This document shows, piece after piece, positions 34,575 through 43,969 of a DNA stretch of 64,000 nt. The notes beneath the pieces were generated by a model. That model was not told where the DNA came from. It did no database searches and worked only from the letters and a program-made list of their open reading frames with translations. Where the stretch lies: the NCBI GenBank assembly GCA_020444325.1, contig JAHLLD010000005.1, forward strand, positions 248,001-312,000, given 5' to 3'. This DNA comes from a bacterium. Lineage in GTDB: Bacteria > Bacteroidota > Ignavibacteria > SZUA-365. A program made the translations under genes and the position numbers. Every line of letters begins with the position of its first letter. The stretch's first letter is position 1.

Positions 34575-35297
34575 ATGAAATGTCGACACGCACCTTCCAT
34601 GCAGCATATCTTGCGCGCTTCGGCGCTGATTCTCCTGTTCTTCGGACTGTTTTCCCTCGTCTCCGTTGACGTCCTCGCGCAGTCCGTCGCCAAGCAGAGC
34701 AGCCGTTTCGTCATCGCCCGCCTCAAATACGAGGGAGGCGGCGACTGGTACAACGATCCCTCCAGCGAGCTCAACATGCTGCGCTTCCTCAAACAGCACA
34801 CCGATATCGATGTGGATGTCCGCACGGAAGTCGATGTGGAAGTGGGCAGCGAGAAGCTGTTTTCCTATCCATTCGTATTCATGACGGGACACGGAAGCGT
34901 GAGTCTGACGGATCGCGAGGTACGAAACCTCCGCGCGTATCTCGAGAACGGCGGCTTCCTGTACGTGGATGACGATTACGGCTTCGACAAGGCCTTTCGG
35001 CGGGAAATCAAAAAGGTCTTTCCCGACAAGGAGCTGGTGGAACTGCCCTTCGATCACGGCATTTATCACAATCATTTCGATTTTCCGAACGGTCTCCCCA
35101 AGATTCATGAGCACGACAAGAAAGCCCCGCAGGGCTTCGGGATTTTTCATGAGGGAAGACTGGTGGTGTTTTATACGTATGAGACGAACCTGGCCGACGG
35201 CTGGGCTGACCCCGATGTGCACAAGGACCCCGAAGCAGTTCGCCTGAAGTCCCTTCAAATGGGATTGAACATCATCGTGTGGGCGCTGACGCATTGA
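34575..35297 (+). CDS. DUF4159 domain protein, exported
   Basis: An exported protein of 240 residues with signal region to about 34 (SVDVLAQ). It shows FVIARLKYEGGGDWYNDPSSELNMLRFL, LFSYPFVFMTGHG and GGFLYVDDDYGFDKAFRREIKKVFP, the DUF4159 pattern of a ThuA/glutamine-amidotransferase-like fold. The start could also be ATG 34557 or 34599, since no ribosome site is clear. The next gene begins 11 bases after its stop, an arrangement seen in Bacteroidota operons of unknown role. Confidence 0.85.
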   Translation: MKCRHAPSMQHILRASALILLFFGLFSLVSVDVLAQSVAKQSSRFVIARLKYEGGGDWYNDPSSELNMLRFLKQHTDIDVDVRTEVDVEVGSEKLFSYPFVFMTGHGSVSLTDREVRNLRAYLENGGFLYVDDDYGFDKAFRREIKKVFPDKELVELPFDHGIYHNHFDFPNGLPKIHEHDKKAPQGFGIFHEGRLVVFYTYETNLADGWADPDVHKDPEAVRLKSLQMGLNIIVWALTH

Positions 35298-35308
35298 AAG
35301 GAACTGGT

Positions 35309-38300
35309 ATGCAGGACGAACATAAACTGAAAAACTACAATGCCATCATGGATGCGCTGCGCGGTGTGCGCGCAGCCGAAGAGCGCGTCGCGCTGTATCG
35401 AGGACTCCTTCTTACACTCGGGGCTGTAGCAGGAATCGTGCTTGTTGCTTCCGTACTCGAAGCCGTGATGTATTTCGGGATTGAAGGACGCACGGTGCTG
35501 TTCGCGCTTTCCGCGGCGGGTGTCCTGACCGCCGCCGGCATCTTTCTGCTTCCTGCGCTGGCACCCCGTTTTTCGGCGTCCCGTCGCAAGAGCGAGGACA
35601 CCGTCGCACTCGAAGTGGGAGCGAAATTCCCCGAGATCCGTGACCGCCTGCTCAATGCCATGCAGGTGTTCCGTGAAATGCGCAAGGAAAAGCATGTGGC
35701 GTGGTCGCCGCAGCTTGTCGATGCAGGCTTCAGTGATGTGTCCGCTGCCTTCGAGCGGCTGGATCTCGCTCCGGTCATCGATCGTGCGCCGCTGCGCAGG
35801 GCCGCGCGCAATGCCGTCATTTTTCTCGGCGTCACCGTCCTCGCCTTCGCCATGCTCCCTTCCACACTGGGTGGGGCGTTCTGGCATGTGCTGCAGTTCC
35901 GCACGGACTTCGCTCCTCCCGCACCGTTCGAATTCATGGTCATTCCCGGCGACATCGAAGCCGTGAAAGGCGAGAAGCTGACGCTGGAAGCCACCACCTC
36001 TGCCGACGAGCAGCCGGAGATTACCTTCCACGTCCGCGAGGACGAACAGGAAGAATTTGACGCCGTGCCGACGGCCCGCGACAGCAGCGGCATGTGGATG
36101 CATGAAATCACGGGCGTCCGCCGTTCCCTGGTGTATTACGCTGAGGCGGCGGGCTACCGCAGTCGGCAGTATCGCATCGATGTCGTGGATCGTCCCTTCG
36201 TGCGCTCGCTGCGCACAAGGCTCACCTTCCCGTCCTATGCCAAACTCTCCCCGCGCTACCTCGACGATAACGTCGGCGACGTCGCGGCACTGGCCGGCAC
36301 GCGCGTAACGCTTGACGTTGCACTCAGCAAGGAAGTGCAAGACGCACGCCTGGTATTCAGCGACAGCAGCGAGCAGGAGATGGAGGTGACGGATCTCCGT
36401 GCGCAGGCATCCTTCGTGTTGAAAAAGGACGCATCGTATCATGTGGCGCTCAAGGATGTCAACGGCATCGCCAACGCCAATCCGATTGAATACAGTCTGA
36501 CCGTGCTGCCGGACCAGGGTCCGACAGTCGACATCATCGAACCGGGGAGAAACAGCAATCTCGACGAGAGCATGCGTCTGGCGCTGCTGATCCGCATCGC
36601 GGATGATTACGGTTTCTCGAAGCTGGTTCTCAAGTATCGTCTCGCCGCCTCACGCTATGAAAAAGCGCAGGAGGATTATTCCTCGATTACCATTCCGCTG
36701 CCATCGGCACGCGAACGTGAAATGGAAGTTCCATGGATTTGGAATCTCACATCGCTCAACCTCGTGCCTGAGGATGTGGTGAATTACTTCGTGGAGATCT
36801 ACGACAACGACAACATCAACGGACCCAAAGTCGGCCGCAGCCAGATTTACTCGCTCCGTCTGCCATCGCTCGAGGAAGTGTTCGCCAAAGCGGATGCCGA
36901 GCAGGAGAAGGCCGTGGAGAACCTGGAAGAAACACTCAAGGCGGCTGAGGACGTACAGCGTGAACTCGATCAGCTGCGCCAGGAGATGAAGCAGCAGAAC
37001 GCGGAGAAGCTCGACTGGCAGCAGCAGAAGAAAGTCGAGGAGCTGATGAAGCGGCAGGACAAAATGATGCGCGACGTCAAGGACGTCAACGAGCAGCTGA
37101 GCAAACTGCAGGAGGAAATGCAGAAGCAGAACATGCTCTCGGAAGAGACCGTGCAGAAGTACCAGGAACTCGAAGAGCTCATGAAGGAAGTCGACGCTCC
37201 CGAGCTGCGCGAGGCGCATGAGAAGATGAAGGAAATGATGAAGCAGATGAGTCCCGAGCAGATGAAAGACGCGCTCGAGAATTTCAGCTTCAACGAGGAG
37301 AATTTCCGCAAGAGCATCGAACGCACCATCGATCTGCTCAAGCGCATACAGATCGAACAGAAAGTCGACGAGCTGGCAAAGCGGGCAGAGGAGATGGCCA
37401 AGCAGCAGGAAGATCTCGCGCAGCGCACGGAAAACGCGGATCCGAAGAACCAGTCGCAGCTCGATCGTCTCGCCGAGGAACAGCGGGAGATGAAGAAGCA
37501 GATGGACGCGATGGACCGCGAGATGAAAGAGCTGATGAAGAAGATGGAGGAGTTCCCGCAGGAAATGCCGCTCAATGAGATGAAGGAAGCGCAGGCGGAA
37601 ATGAATCTTTCGCAGATGCAGCAGTCGATGAATCAGTCTGCCGGACAGTGCCAGGGCGGCAACTGCAAGGGCGCTTCAAAGCAGCAGAAGAAGATGGCGC
37701 AGCAGATGCGCAAGTTCCAGAAGAAGATGGAACAGGTCAAGAAGAAGATGAGCCAGAACATGCAGCAGATGGTCAAGCGCGGCTTTCAGAAGGCGCTGAA
37801 GGAAGTGCTGGAGATGTCGAAGAAGCAGGAGGACCTGAAGAATCGCGTGCAGAACATGCCGGCGAATTCTCCGCAGTTCCGTGAAGCCACGCGCGAACAG
37901 ATGGAACTCATGGAGCAGCTCAATCAGACCGGGAATGAACTGATGGAGCTGGCGAAAAAGACTTTCGCCGTCAATCAGAAAATGGCCAAGCACCTCGGTC
38001 AGGCCATGAAGAAGATGGAGCAGTCCATGAACAGCATGCAGAACCGCGATCAACGATCCGGCGGACAGCAGCAGGGCGGGGCCATGGCGGAACTTAACGA
38101 AGCAGCCAAACAGCTCGCGCAGGCCATGCAGAAATCCTCGCAGGGTGGCAGCTCGCAGGGCGGCTCACTTCTCCAGCAGCTCCGCCAGATGGCGCAGCAG
38201 CAGATGGATATCAACGCGAACATGCCGACGCCGTCTTCGGGACAGAGTTCAATGCAGGAACGGCAGCAGATCCAGCGTCTCATGCAGCAGCAGGCCGCCG

Positions 38301-38710
38301 TGCAGAAATCACTGCAAGAGCTGAACGAAGAAGCCAAGCGCAGTGATGAAGGAAAGCGTCTCGCAGGCGATCTCGAACGTATCGCAGAAGAAATGCAGGA
38401 AGTCGTGCGCGACATGCAGCAGAATAACGTCAATCCCAACACACGGCAGAAGCAGGAGCGCATCCTCTCTCGACTGCTTGACGCTTCACGCTCCATGCGT
38501 GAGAGGGACTGGGAGAAACGCCGTCGCTCGCGTGCGGGTGAAGATGTGGCGCGCCGCACGCCCGGACAGCTGTCTGACGAACTCACCGATCCCAGCGAAG
38601 CGATTCGCTCAGATCTGCAGAAGGCAGTCAGCGAAGGCTACGCCCGCGATTACGAAGTGCTCATTCGCAAGTATTTCGAGAAACTCGAAAGCGTCATCAC
38701 CGAAGAATAA
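35309..38710 (+). CDS. DUF4175-like membrane protein with long Met/Gln/Lys coiled coil
   Basis: A very large protein of 1133 residues. Residues 25-50, 55-80 and 175-200 are membrane segments near the N-terminus. Two Ig-like periplasmic domains fill about 200-500. From about 530 to 1080 stretches an extreme coiled coil full of M, Q, K and E (for example QQNAEKLDWQQQKKVEELMK), low complexity but not a tandem repeat. The start at 35309 follows AAAGGA and avoids overlap with the DUF4159 stop. DUF4175 proteins accompany DUF4159 in Bacteroidota, with unknown function. Confidence 0.85.
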   Translation: MQDEHKLKNYNAIMDALRGVRAAEERVALYRGLLLTLGAVAGIVLVASVLEAVMYFGIEGRTVLFALSAAGVLTAAGIFLLPALAPRFSASRRKSEDTVALEVGAKFPEIRDRLLNAMQVFREMRKEKHVAWSPQLVDAGFSDVSAAFERLDLAPVIDRAPLRRAARNAVIFLGVTVLAFAMLPSTLGGAFWHVLQFRTDFAPPAPFEFMVIPGDIEAVKGEKLTLEATTSADEQPEITFHVREDEQEEFDAVPTARDSSGMWMHEITGVRRSLVYYAEAAGYRSRQYRIDVVDRPFVRSLRTRLTFPSYAKLSPRYLDDNVGDVAALAGTRVTLDVALSKEVQDARLVFSDSSEQEMEVTDLRAQASFVLKKDASYHVALKDVNGIANANPIEYSLTVLPDQGPTVDIIEPGRNSNLDESMRLALLIRIADDYGFSKLVLKYRLAASRYEKAQEDYSSITIPLPSAREREMEVPWIWNLTSLNLVPEDVVNYFVEIYDNDNINGPKVGRSQIYSLRLPSLEEVFAKADAEQEKAVENLEETLKAAEDVQRELDQLRQEMKQQNAEKLDWQQQKKVEELMKRQDKMMRDVKDVNEQLSKLQEEMQKQNMLSEETVQKYQELEELMKEVDAPELREAHEKMKEMMKQMSPEQMKDALENFSFNEENFRKSIERTIDLLKRIQIEQKVDELAKRAEEMAKQQEDLAQRTENADPKNQSQLDRLAEEQREMKKQMDAMDREMKELMKKMEEFPQEMPLNEMKEAQAEMNLSQMQQSMNQSAGQCQGGNCKGASKQQKKMAQQMRKFQKKMEQVKKKMSQNMQQMVKRGFQKALKEVLEMSKKQEDLKNRVQNMPANSPQFREATREQMELMEQLNQTGNELMELAKKTFAVNQKMAKHLGQAMKKMEQSMNSMQNRDQRSGGQQQGGAMAELNEAAKQLAQAMQKSSQGGSSQGGSLLQQLRQMAQQQMDINANMPTPSSGQSSMQERQQIQRLMQQQAAVQKSLQELNEEAKRSDEGKRLAGDLERIAEEMQEVVRDMQQNNVNPNTRQKQERILSRLLDASRSMRERDWEKRRRSRAGEDVARRTPGQLSDELTDPSEAIRSDLQKAVSEGYARDYEVLIRKYFEKLESVITEE

Positions 38711-38733
38711 TATCAGGAGCAGGCAGAGATAGC

Positions 38734-39033
38734 ATGCATATTATCGCCGATCTCATGATCGTCCCACTCGGCGTGGGCATCTCCGTTTCCCCCTACGTCG
38801 CAGCCTGCGAGAAAATCCTCAAGGAAGCAGGACTGCAAACCCGCCTCCACGCCTACGGCACCAACATCGAAGGTGAATGGGACGATGTCTTCGCCGCCGT
38901 CAAGCGCTGCCACGAAGTCATCCACGAAATGGGCGCGCCCCGCGTCTCCTCCAGCATGAAATTCGGCACCCGCACCGACCGCATGCAAACCATGGAGGAT
39001 AAGATTCGGAGTGTAGAGGATAAGCTGGAATAA
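38734..39033 (+). CDS. Thiamine-binding-type protein (MTH1187/YkoF, UPF0045)
   Basis: A 99-residue cytosolic protein of the UPF0045 family. It reads MIVPLGVGISVSPYVAACEKILKEAGL then LHAYGTNIEGEWDDVFAAVKRCHEVIHEMGAPRVSSSMKFGTRTDR, typical for MTH1187-like members. Related proteins bind thiamine; binding here is assumed. It follows the DUF4175 gene by 23 bases. Confidence 0.9.
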   Translation: MHIIADLMIVPLGVGISVSPYVAACEKILKEAGLQTRLHAYGTNIEGEWDDVFAAVKRCHEVIHEMGAPRVSSSMKFGTRTDRMQTMEDKIRSVEDKLE

Positions 39034-39144
39034 AGAGGAACGCAGATTTTCGCAAATGTACCGCAGATTTTCGCAGAGTAGACTTCAGTAAGTTTTACTC
39101 GGCGATAATCTGCGTAAAATCACCAAAAATCTGCGTTCCTCTTC
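39034..39144. repeat. Inverted CGCAGATT element between convergent genes
   Basis: Outer arms AGAGGAACGCAGATTTT at 39034-39050 and a perfect complement at 39126-39142; inner units CGCAGATTTTCGCA and GATAATCTGCG. Same unit set as 12821-12980. Confidence 0.9.
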
Positions 39145-39146
39145 TC

Positions 39147-40196
39147 TTAGAACAACTGCCCGAAGTTCAGATAAAACCCCATGGCATCTGCACTGTAGCC
39201 GATGTCTGCGCGGGTGACGAAGGTGTCGAGGATGAGTCGGAGTCCGGCCACGGGGGTGAGCATCCAGCGGTTGCCTGTGAGGTCCTGGAAACTGTGGGCG
39301 ACACTGCCAGCGTCCACGCCGACGATGCCTGCAAGACTGCGGTAGATGGGGAAGCGGAGTTCGCCATTTACAACAATGCTGTTGCGATCGAGGAAGCGGT
39401 CGCGCGGAATGCCGCGGACGGTCGCGTTGCCCCCGATGGGCAGCATGTGCTGCACGGGAATATCACCCCCAAGCATCGATTGCATTCCCACACGCATTGC
39501 CGCGATGACACTGCGCCAGGAGGTGTAGTACTGTCCCCACACCCCGAGCCGTGTCCAGTCCTTCCCCAGTGGCGTGAGGGCAACCGCCTGTTCCATTTCC
39601 GCGGAGAGCACCGTGCCCTGCGAAGGATTGAGTGTGCTGTTGCGCGTGTCATGCCGCAACTGCAGCGTCAGGGAAGTGAGATCCACGCTTGAGGAATTGC
39701 TCTCAAGCCCCTGCAGTCGGCTGCTGCTTTCCCAGCCGTAGGACCATGTGCGTTTGAAACGCAGCATCGCCTGTCCCACGATCTCGGGAGTAAAGCCCCG
39801 GCTGACGGCAGCGGTGAGTTCAAAGGGTTCGAGCGTATAGAATTCCCTGTCCTCAAAGCGCGCATCCGCACCCACCCCGAAGAAGCTGCTGTGTATCATC
39901 TTGTCGTAATCGGCCACCACATCCAACGCAAAGGGATAGGCGATTCCCTGTCGCAATTCCGCATCGAAGGATGAATATCCCAGTCGCACCCAGCGCTCGC
40001 CCTTCGTGCTCATGAACAGCGTCACATCGAATGACTCCTCATTCCCCAGCGCATTGCGCAGCACGCCCTTGTATCCCGCCCCGAAACCCGTATCCGTATC
40101 ATACATCAGAATGGGCAGATGATTGAATGCGCTTTCATGCTCCTGGGCAAACAGCGCAGCAGGCAGCAGCAGTATCAGAAGTATCCGGGCATACAT
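39147..40196 (-). CDS. Omp85-like outer-membrane beta-barrel without POTRA
   Basis: An outer-membrane protein of 349 residues with signal peptide ending LFAQ. The barrel ends in a short FGQLF strand. The motif GGNATVRGIPRDRFLDRN fits the (V/I)RG(F/Y) loop-6 signature of the Omp85/surface-antigen superfamily. No POTRA domain fits in the short N-terminus, so it resembles the short BamA-like barrels found near phospholipases and in T9SS organisms. Role unknown. Confidence 0.82.
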   Translation of the reverse strand: MYARILLILLLPAALFAQEHESAFNHLPILMYDTDTGFGAGYKGVLRNALGNEESFDVTLFMSTKGERWVRLGYSSFDAELRQGIAYPFALDVVADYDKMIHSSFFGVGADARFEDREFYTLEPFELTAAVSRGFTPEIVGQAMLRFKRTWSYGWESSSRLQGLESNSSSVDLTSLTLQLRHDTRNSTLNPSQGTVLSAEMEQAVALTPLGKDWTRLGVWGQYYTSWRSVIAAMRVGMQSMLGGDIPVQHMLPIGGNATVRGIPRDRFLDRNSIVVNGELRFPIYRSLAGIVGVDAGSVAHSFQDLTGNRWMLTPVAGLRLILDTFVTRADIGYSADAMGFYLNFGQLF

Positions 40197-40267
40197 GGCA
40201 TCCTCCAGTAGTTGGTGACAACATATGACCGGGGGAGGCGGGAGTTGTCATGGTGCTGTCAAAATGC

Positions 40268-40362
40268 AACCACAGATTTCACAGATTCGCACACAGATTC
40301 CACAAACGATCTTGAAAAAGCATTCTGTGAAATCTGTGCCTGAATCTGTGCAATCTGTGGTT
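40268..40362. repeat. Inverted CACAGATT element between divergent genes
   Basis: Outer arms AACCACAGATT (40268-40278) and AATCTGTGGTT (40352-40362) are perfect complements; inside are repeats of ACAGATT on the left and AATCTGTG on the right. Same core as the other elements, with CA in place of CG or GC. Confidence 0.9.
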
Positions 40363-40438
40363 ACCTTTCCCAATCTTGGAAATCGATGCATCCAGCGCTA
40401 CTTTTACATACCAGTCTGTCGCACATGCGCGCAAGCCG

Positions 40439-41173
40439 ATGAAACTGCTCGTTACCATCCCTGTGTACAATGAAGAAAATGCCCTGCCGGTGAGCATCCC
40501 GACGCTGCATGCGTTTCTGTCGGCGCATCTCAGCGAGTATGACTGGATGATTGAGATAGCGGACAATGCATCGATCGACAACACGCCGGATGTATCGCGC
40601 AAGCTGACGGAGGAATTCGCTCGCGTGCGCTATCTGCGGTTGGAGCAGAAAGGTCGTGGACGCGCACTGAAGAAATCCTGGATGGAATCGGATGCGGATA
40701 TTGTCAGCTACATGGATGTCGATCTGTCCACCAATCTTGATTCCTTTCCCCCGATGGTGAACGCGCTGGCGAAAGAGGGCTATGACATCGGCACCGGTTC
40801 CCGGCTGATGAAGGGTGCGAACACCGAGCGCAGCTTCAAGCGCGAGTTCATCTCCCGCACATACAACCTCATGGTCAAGGCGATGTTCTTCACGCGCTTT
40901 TCCGATGCGCAGTGCGGCTTCAAAGCGGTGACGCGTGAAGTGGTCGACGTCTTCCTCCCGCATATCGAAGACAATGTCTGGTTCTTCGATTCCGAACTGC
41001 TGATCATCGGGGAAAAGTGCGGCTACCGTATTTTCGACGTGCCGGTGAAGTGGATCGAGGATCTCGATACCCGCGTGAAAATCGTGAAGACCGCGCTTGA
41101 CGACATCAAGGGACTCCTTCGCGTTCGCCGCAAATTCTGGGCGGGCGACTACCGCAAGCTGAAAAAATCCTGA
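40439..41173 (+). CDS. Family 2 glycosyltransferase (dolichyl-phosphate-sugar-synthase-like)
   Basis: A soluble or peripheral GT-A transferase of 244 residues. It has LLVTIPVYNEENALPVSI at the N-terminus, the DxD motif in MDVDLSTNLDSFPPMV, and GSRLM...RTYNLMVKAMFFTRFSDAQCGFKAVTREV, typical of the DPM1/ArnC-like GT2 group that makes polyprenyl-phosphate sugars. No transmembrane tail is present. The start at 40439 avoids a long upstream frame through the repeat element. A terminator follows at 41196-41222. Confidence 0.9.
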   Translation: MKLLVTIPVYNEENALPVSIPTLHAFLSAHLSEYDWMIEIADNASIDNTPDVSRKLTEEFARVRYLRLEQKGRGRALKKSWMESDADIVSYMDVDLSTNLDSFPPMVNALAKEGYDIGTGSRLMKGANTERSFKREFISRTYNLMVKAMFFTRFSDAQCGFKAVTREVVDVFLPHIEDNVWFFDSELLIIGEKCGYRIFDVPVKWIEDLDTRVKIVKTALDDIKGLLRVRRKFWAGDYRKLKKS

Positions 41174-41195
41174 ACCTCCTCTCGGAATAGAATAC

Positions 41196-41222
41196 AAAAG
41201 GCGGTGTTACACCGCCTTTTTT
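41196..41222 (+). terminator. Rho-independent terminator after the GT2 gene
   Basis: Stem AAAAGGCGGTG (41196-41206) / CACCGCCTTTT (41210-41220) with loop TTA, then two more T. The A-rich start makes it also usable for the convergent DUF5686 gene. Confidence 0.9.
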
Positions 41223-41256
41223 CATGTCATCATTTCCTCCTTGACAATACTTTAGC

Positions 41257-43725
41257 TCAGAGCAGTGCCGTCCCGATACCGATGTAGAAGTTCTCGCCGT
41301 CGCGGAAATGGTTGAGGCGCCAGGCGAGGTCGAGGCGGAAGAAGGTGAAGATGTTGTCAATCGAGAAGCCCGCTTCCCAGAAGACGGGGCCCGTTTCGTG
41401 GACGCCGACGGTTTGCAGGGCCGCGGTTTCGTCGGACATTTTGGTCCACCCGCCGTTCGCGAAGAGTTTGAGTGCCCAGCCGCTGTCTTTGAGCAGGGGG
41501 ATTTGGGAGGCGCGGAACAGCCAATCCCGCAGATTGTGCTGAAGGTAGAGCGTCGCGCGGCGGTCGCCGCCGAATTCGCGAAAGCCGAGGGTGCGGAAGC
41601 GGTTCGGCCAGATCAGCCATTCCATCGATCCCTGCAGGTTGTACAGCAGCTGGGTCGGCAGGGCGTTGTCGGCGTAATTCGCGGTCAGGCGATACGAGGT
41701 CGATCCGTACAGCCCCATATCGAAGCTTCCGCTCATGTATCCCCCCAGGGTGAGGATGTCCCACGTCGACCCCTGGATATCCGCCTGCATCCATCCCACG
41801 CTGAATATGGGCATGTGCTCAAGTGATCCGAAACGTGAGATCTTACCGGCGTTGTCGATCAGGTCGCGGTTGTCGAAACGCAGCGTGCCGCTGAGCGAGC
41901 GGACACTGCCTTCATTGATCGGGGGATTGGAACGGTAGGGTTCGTCCGTATTGAAAATGCTCCAGTCCCCCACGGTCATCGCGTTGTAATACCGCTCCTC
42001 GCCGTAGCGCAGTGACATCGGAAAAAGCAGGAAAGGATCGTAGGACGCGCTGACGCTCCAGCCGTCGGCATAGAAGTAGTCGCGGTAATCGTAGCGATCG
42101 AGCAGGTTGAACAGTGTGACCAGCATTTCCCCGGCGGGGTCGTTCCAGGCGTCGATGAATTCACGCTCGAAATGCCGCTCGGCGCCGATGCGCAGTTCGG
42201 GGGAATGCAGGAAAGTGAAATTCCCGCCGATGCGGTATTTCAGTCTCTCATCGTCGAAGCCGTATCCTGCCCCGGCATACAGGCTGCGCAGTGGAAGTTC
42301 CGGCATCGCGAGGCGCACAGTGCCGTCGAGCGCATGTCCCTCGACGCGATTGTAGCGGTAGAGTGAGAGAATGCCCGGGAAACTGAACTGCACATCGTCT
42401 GACCCGGTGGTGCCTCCGGAGATGAAATCGCCAAAGCCGACGGAGTATTTCGCCGAGTCGAGCTGCATCTTCACGGTATCGGCCTTGAGGTAGGCCAGCT
42501 TGTCTTCGCTGGTCTCCGGAATTTTCTGGTGTTCAACCCAGTATGTGCTGTCGCGTTCATCCGCTTCGGGCAGGACCTGGATGCGTGTGCGGTCGAAGAA
42601 GTCCTCGTTGATCTGTTCGTTGATGTGATAATCCTGAAGAACGGACAATCCCTCAATGTTTATCTGAATGTCTACCAGCGGAATGTCTATTCCCGCATCC
42701 ACCACGACATCGACCGGCATCCACAGGTCATCCTTGAAGCGCTGGAAATGCTGCTTGAAACCGATACCCCCGAAGAACGTTGGCATGGCGGCGTCGTTGA
42801 CATCCAGATCGACCATGGTCAGCGCGTAGCTGCTGTCGGCAATGTAAATGCTGCCTTCCAGTCCGGGATCATTTTCTCCGAGCGGATGGAAGTCAATCAT
42901 GTAGAGCTTCGCATCGTCAAGCATCGTTTCACCGGTGAGGCGGTACGAGTAATAGTCCAGTCCCCAGTCGGAAATGGGTCCGGGAATCGGAGCGCCTTCG
43001 TTGAAATTGAATTCATCGCCATAGAAGTTGACGATGAAAAAGGCGCTGATCATGATGTTCCCCTGCGAGGGAATCATCGCGCTCTGCTTGCGCGCCTTGA
43101 TGACTTCCTTGTAATTGTCTGGCTTGGCATACCAGGCTTCAGTCTGCGTTTCCATGAGGATGGGAAGAGGCATGGCGCTGCTGTCGGCTTCCGCGGCAGT
43201 GCTGTCTTCGCTGTTGTCGACGGTGGCTGAAACTACCAGCTTGTCTCCGGTATTCCGGGCCATGGCTTCGAGCGCACCCTTGACGTAGACGCGCAGTTTC
43301 GAGTGCGATGTGAGACTGTAATTCTGCAGGCGCTCTGCGCGCTTCTCTTTCTCTTCGATGGCACGTCGAATGATGCGCAGGGCAGGATTGTCATCCGGTG
43401 AAAACTCCACTGTCGGCATTTCTATGCTGCTCTGCGTGAGACCGAAATTCTGCGTCACGTCCCCGGGCAGCTGTACCTTCCGCGTGCTGCTCTGATATCC
43501 GATGTAGCTGACTACCAGCGTGTGTGATCCGGCGGGGAGAACCAGGGTGTAGCGTCCATTACGATCAGTCGTCGTCCCCGTGCTTCGTTCTTTCACCCAC
43601 ACGTTGGCAAACTGCAGTGCTTCACCGCTGGCGGCATCGGTGACGGTGCCGCTGATGCGCTGCTGGGCGTGGAGGAGAGGTGTGCTTATGAGAAGGAACA
43701 GAACGGAAAGGATGATGGATTTCAT
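41257..43725 (-). CDS. DUF5686/carboxypeptidase-regulatory outer-membrane protein
   Basis: An outer-membrane protein of 822 residues with signal ending LLHAQ. The CarboxypepD_reg domain covers about 22-100 (GTVTDAASGEALQFANVWV, DRNGRYTLVLPAGSHTLVVSYIGY). The DUF5686 barrel and periplasmic region follow to the end, with the late strand YIGIGTALL. The start at 43725 leaves out a longer frame without coding signal. DUF5686 proteins are common in Bacteroidota; their role is not known. Confidence 0.9.
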   Translation of the reverse strand: MKSIILSVLFLLISTPLLHAQQRISGTVTDAASGEALQFANVWVKERSTGTTTDRNGRYTLVLPAGSHTLVVSYIGYQSSTRKVQLPGDVTQNFGLTQSSIEMPTVEFSPDDNPALRIIRRAIEEKEKRAERLQNYSLTSHSKLRVYVKGALEAMARNTGDKLVVSATVDNSEDSTAAEADSSAMPLPILMETQTEAWYAKPDNYKEVIKARKQSAMIPSQGNIMISAFFIVNFYGDEFNFNEGAPIPGPISDWGLDYYSYRLTGETMLDDAKLYMIDFHPLGENDPGLEGSIYIADSSYALTMVDLDVNDAAMPTFFGGIGFKQHFQRFKDDLWMPVDVVVDAGIDIPLVDIQINIEGLSVLQDYHINEQINEDFFDRTRIQVLPEADERDSTYWVEHQKIPETSEDKLAYLKADTVKMQLDSAKYSVGFGDFISGGTTGSDDVQFSFPGILSLYRYNRVEGHALDGTVRLAMPELPLRSLYAGAGYGFDDERLKYRIGGNFTFLHSPELRIGAERHFEREFIDAWNDPAGEMLVTLFNLLDRYDYRDYFYADGWSVSASYDPFLLFPMSLRYGEERYYNAMTVGDWSIFNTDEPYRSNPPINEGSVRSLSGTLRFDNRDLIDNAGKISRFGSLEHMPIFSVGWMQADIQGSTWDILTLGGYMSGSFDMGLYGSTSYRLTANYADNALPTQLLYNLQGSMEWLIWPNRFRTLGFREFGGDRRATLYLQHNLRDWLFRASQIPLLKDSGWALKLFANGGWTKMSDETAALQTVGVHETGPVFWEAGFSIDNIFTFFRLDLAWRLNHFRDGENFYIGIGTALL

Positions 43726-43969
43726 GGGGACCTTGTAGTATCCTGAAGACTGAACGGGTGTACGCTGTCGCCTTGTCGAGGTTGCGAAGAGGAATACGAC
43801 AAATTCCGATATTTTTCCCTCGGAATCCAGCATGAGAATGGCTCACGTATTTTTCACACGTTTTTCGGAACGCGGCAGTGTATTTTCCACGTTGATGGCT
43901 ATGGTGCACAAAAGCTGCTATTTGAAGCGCACCCGCAGCTGAAACAGTATGTCCCATGTTTCCGGATTC

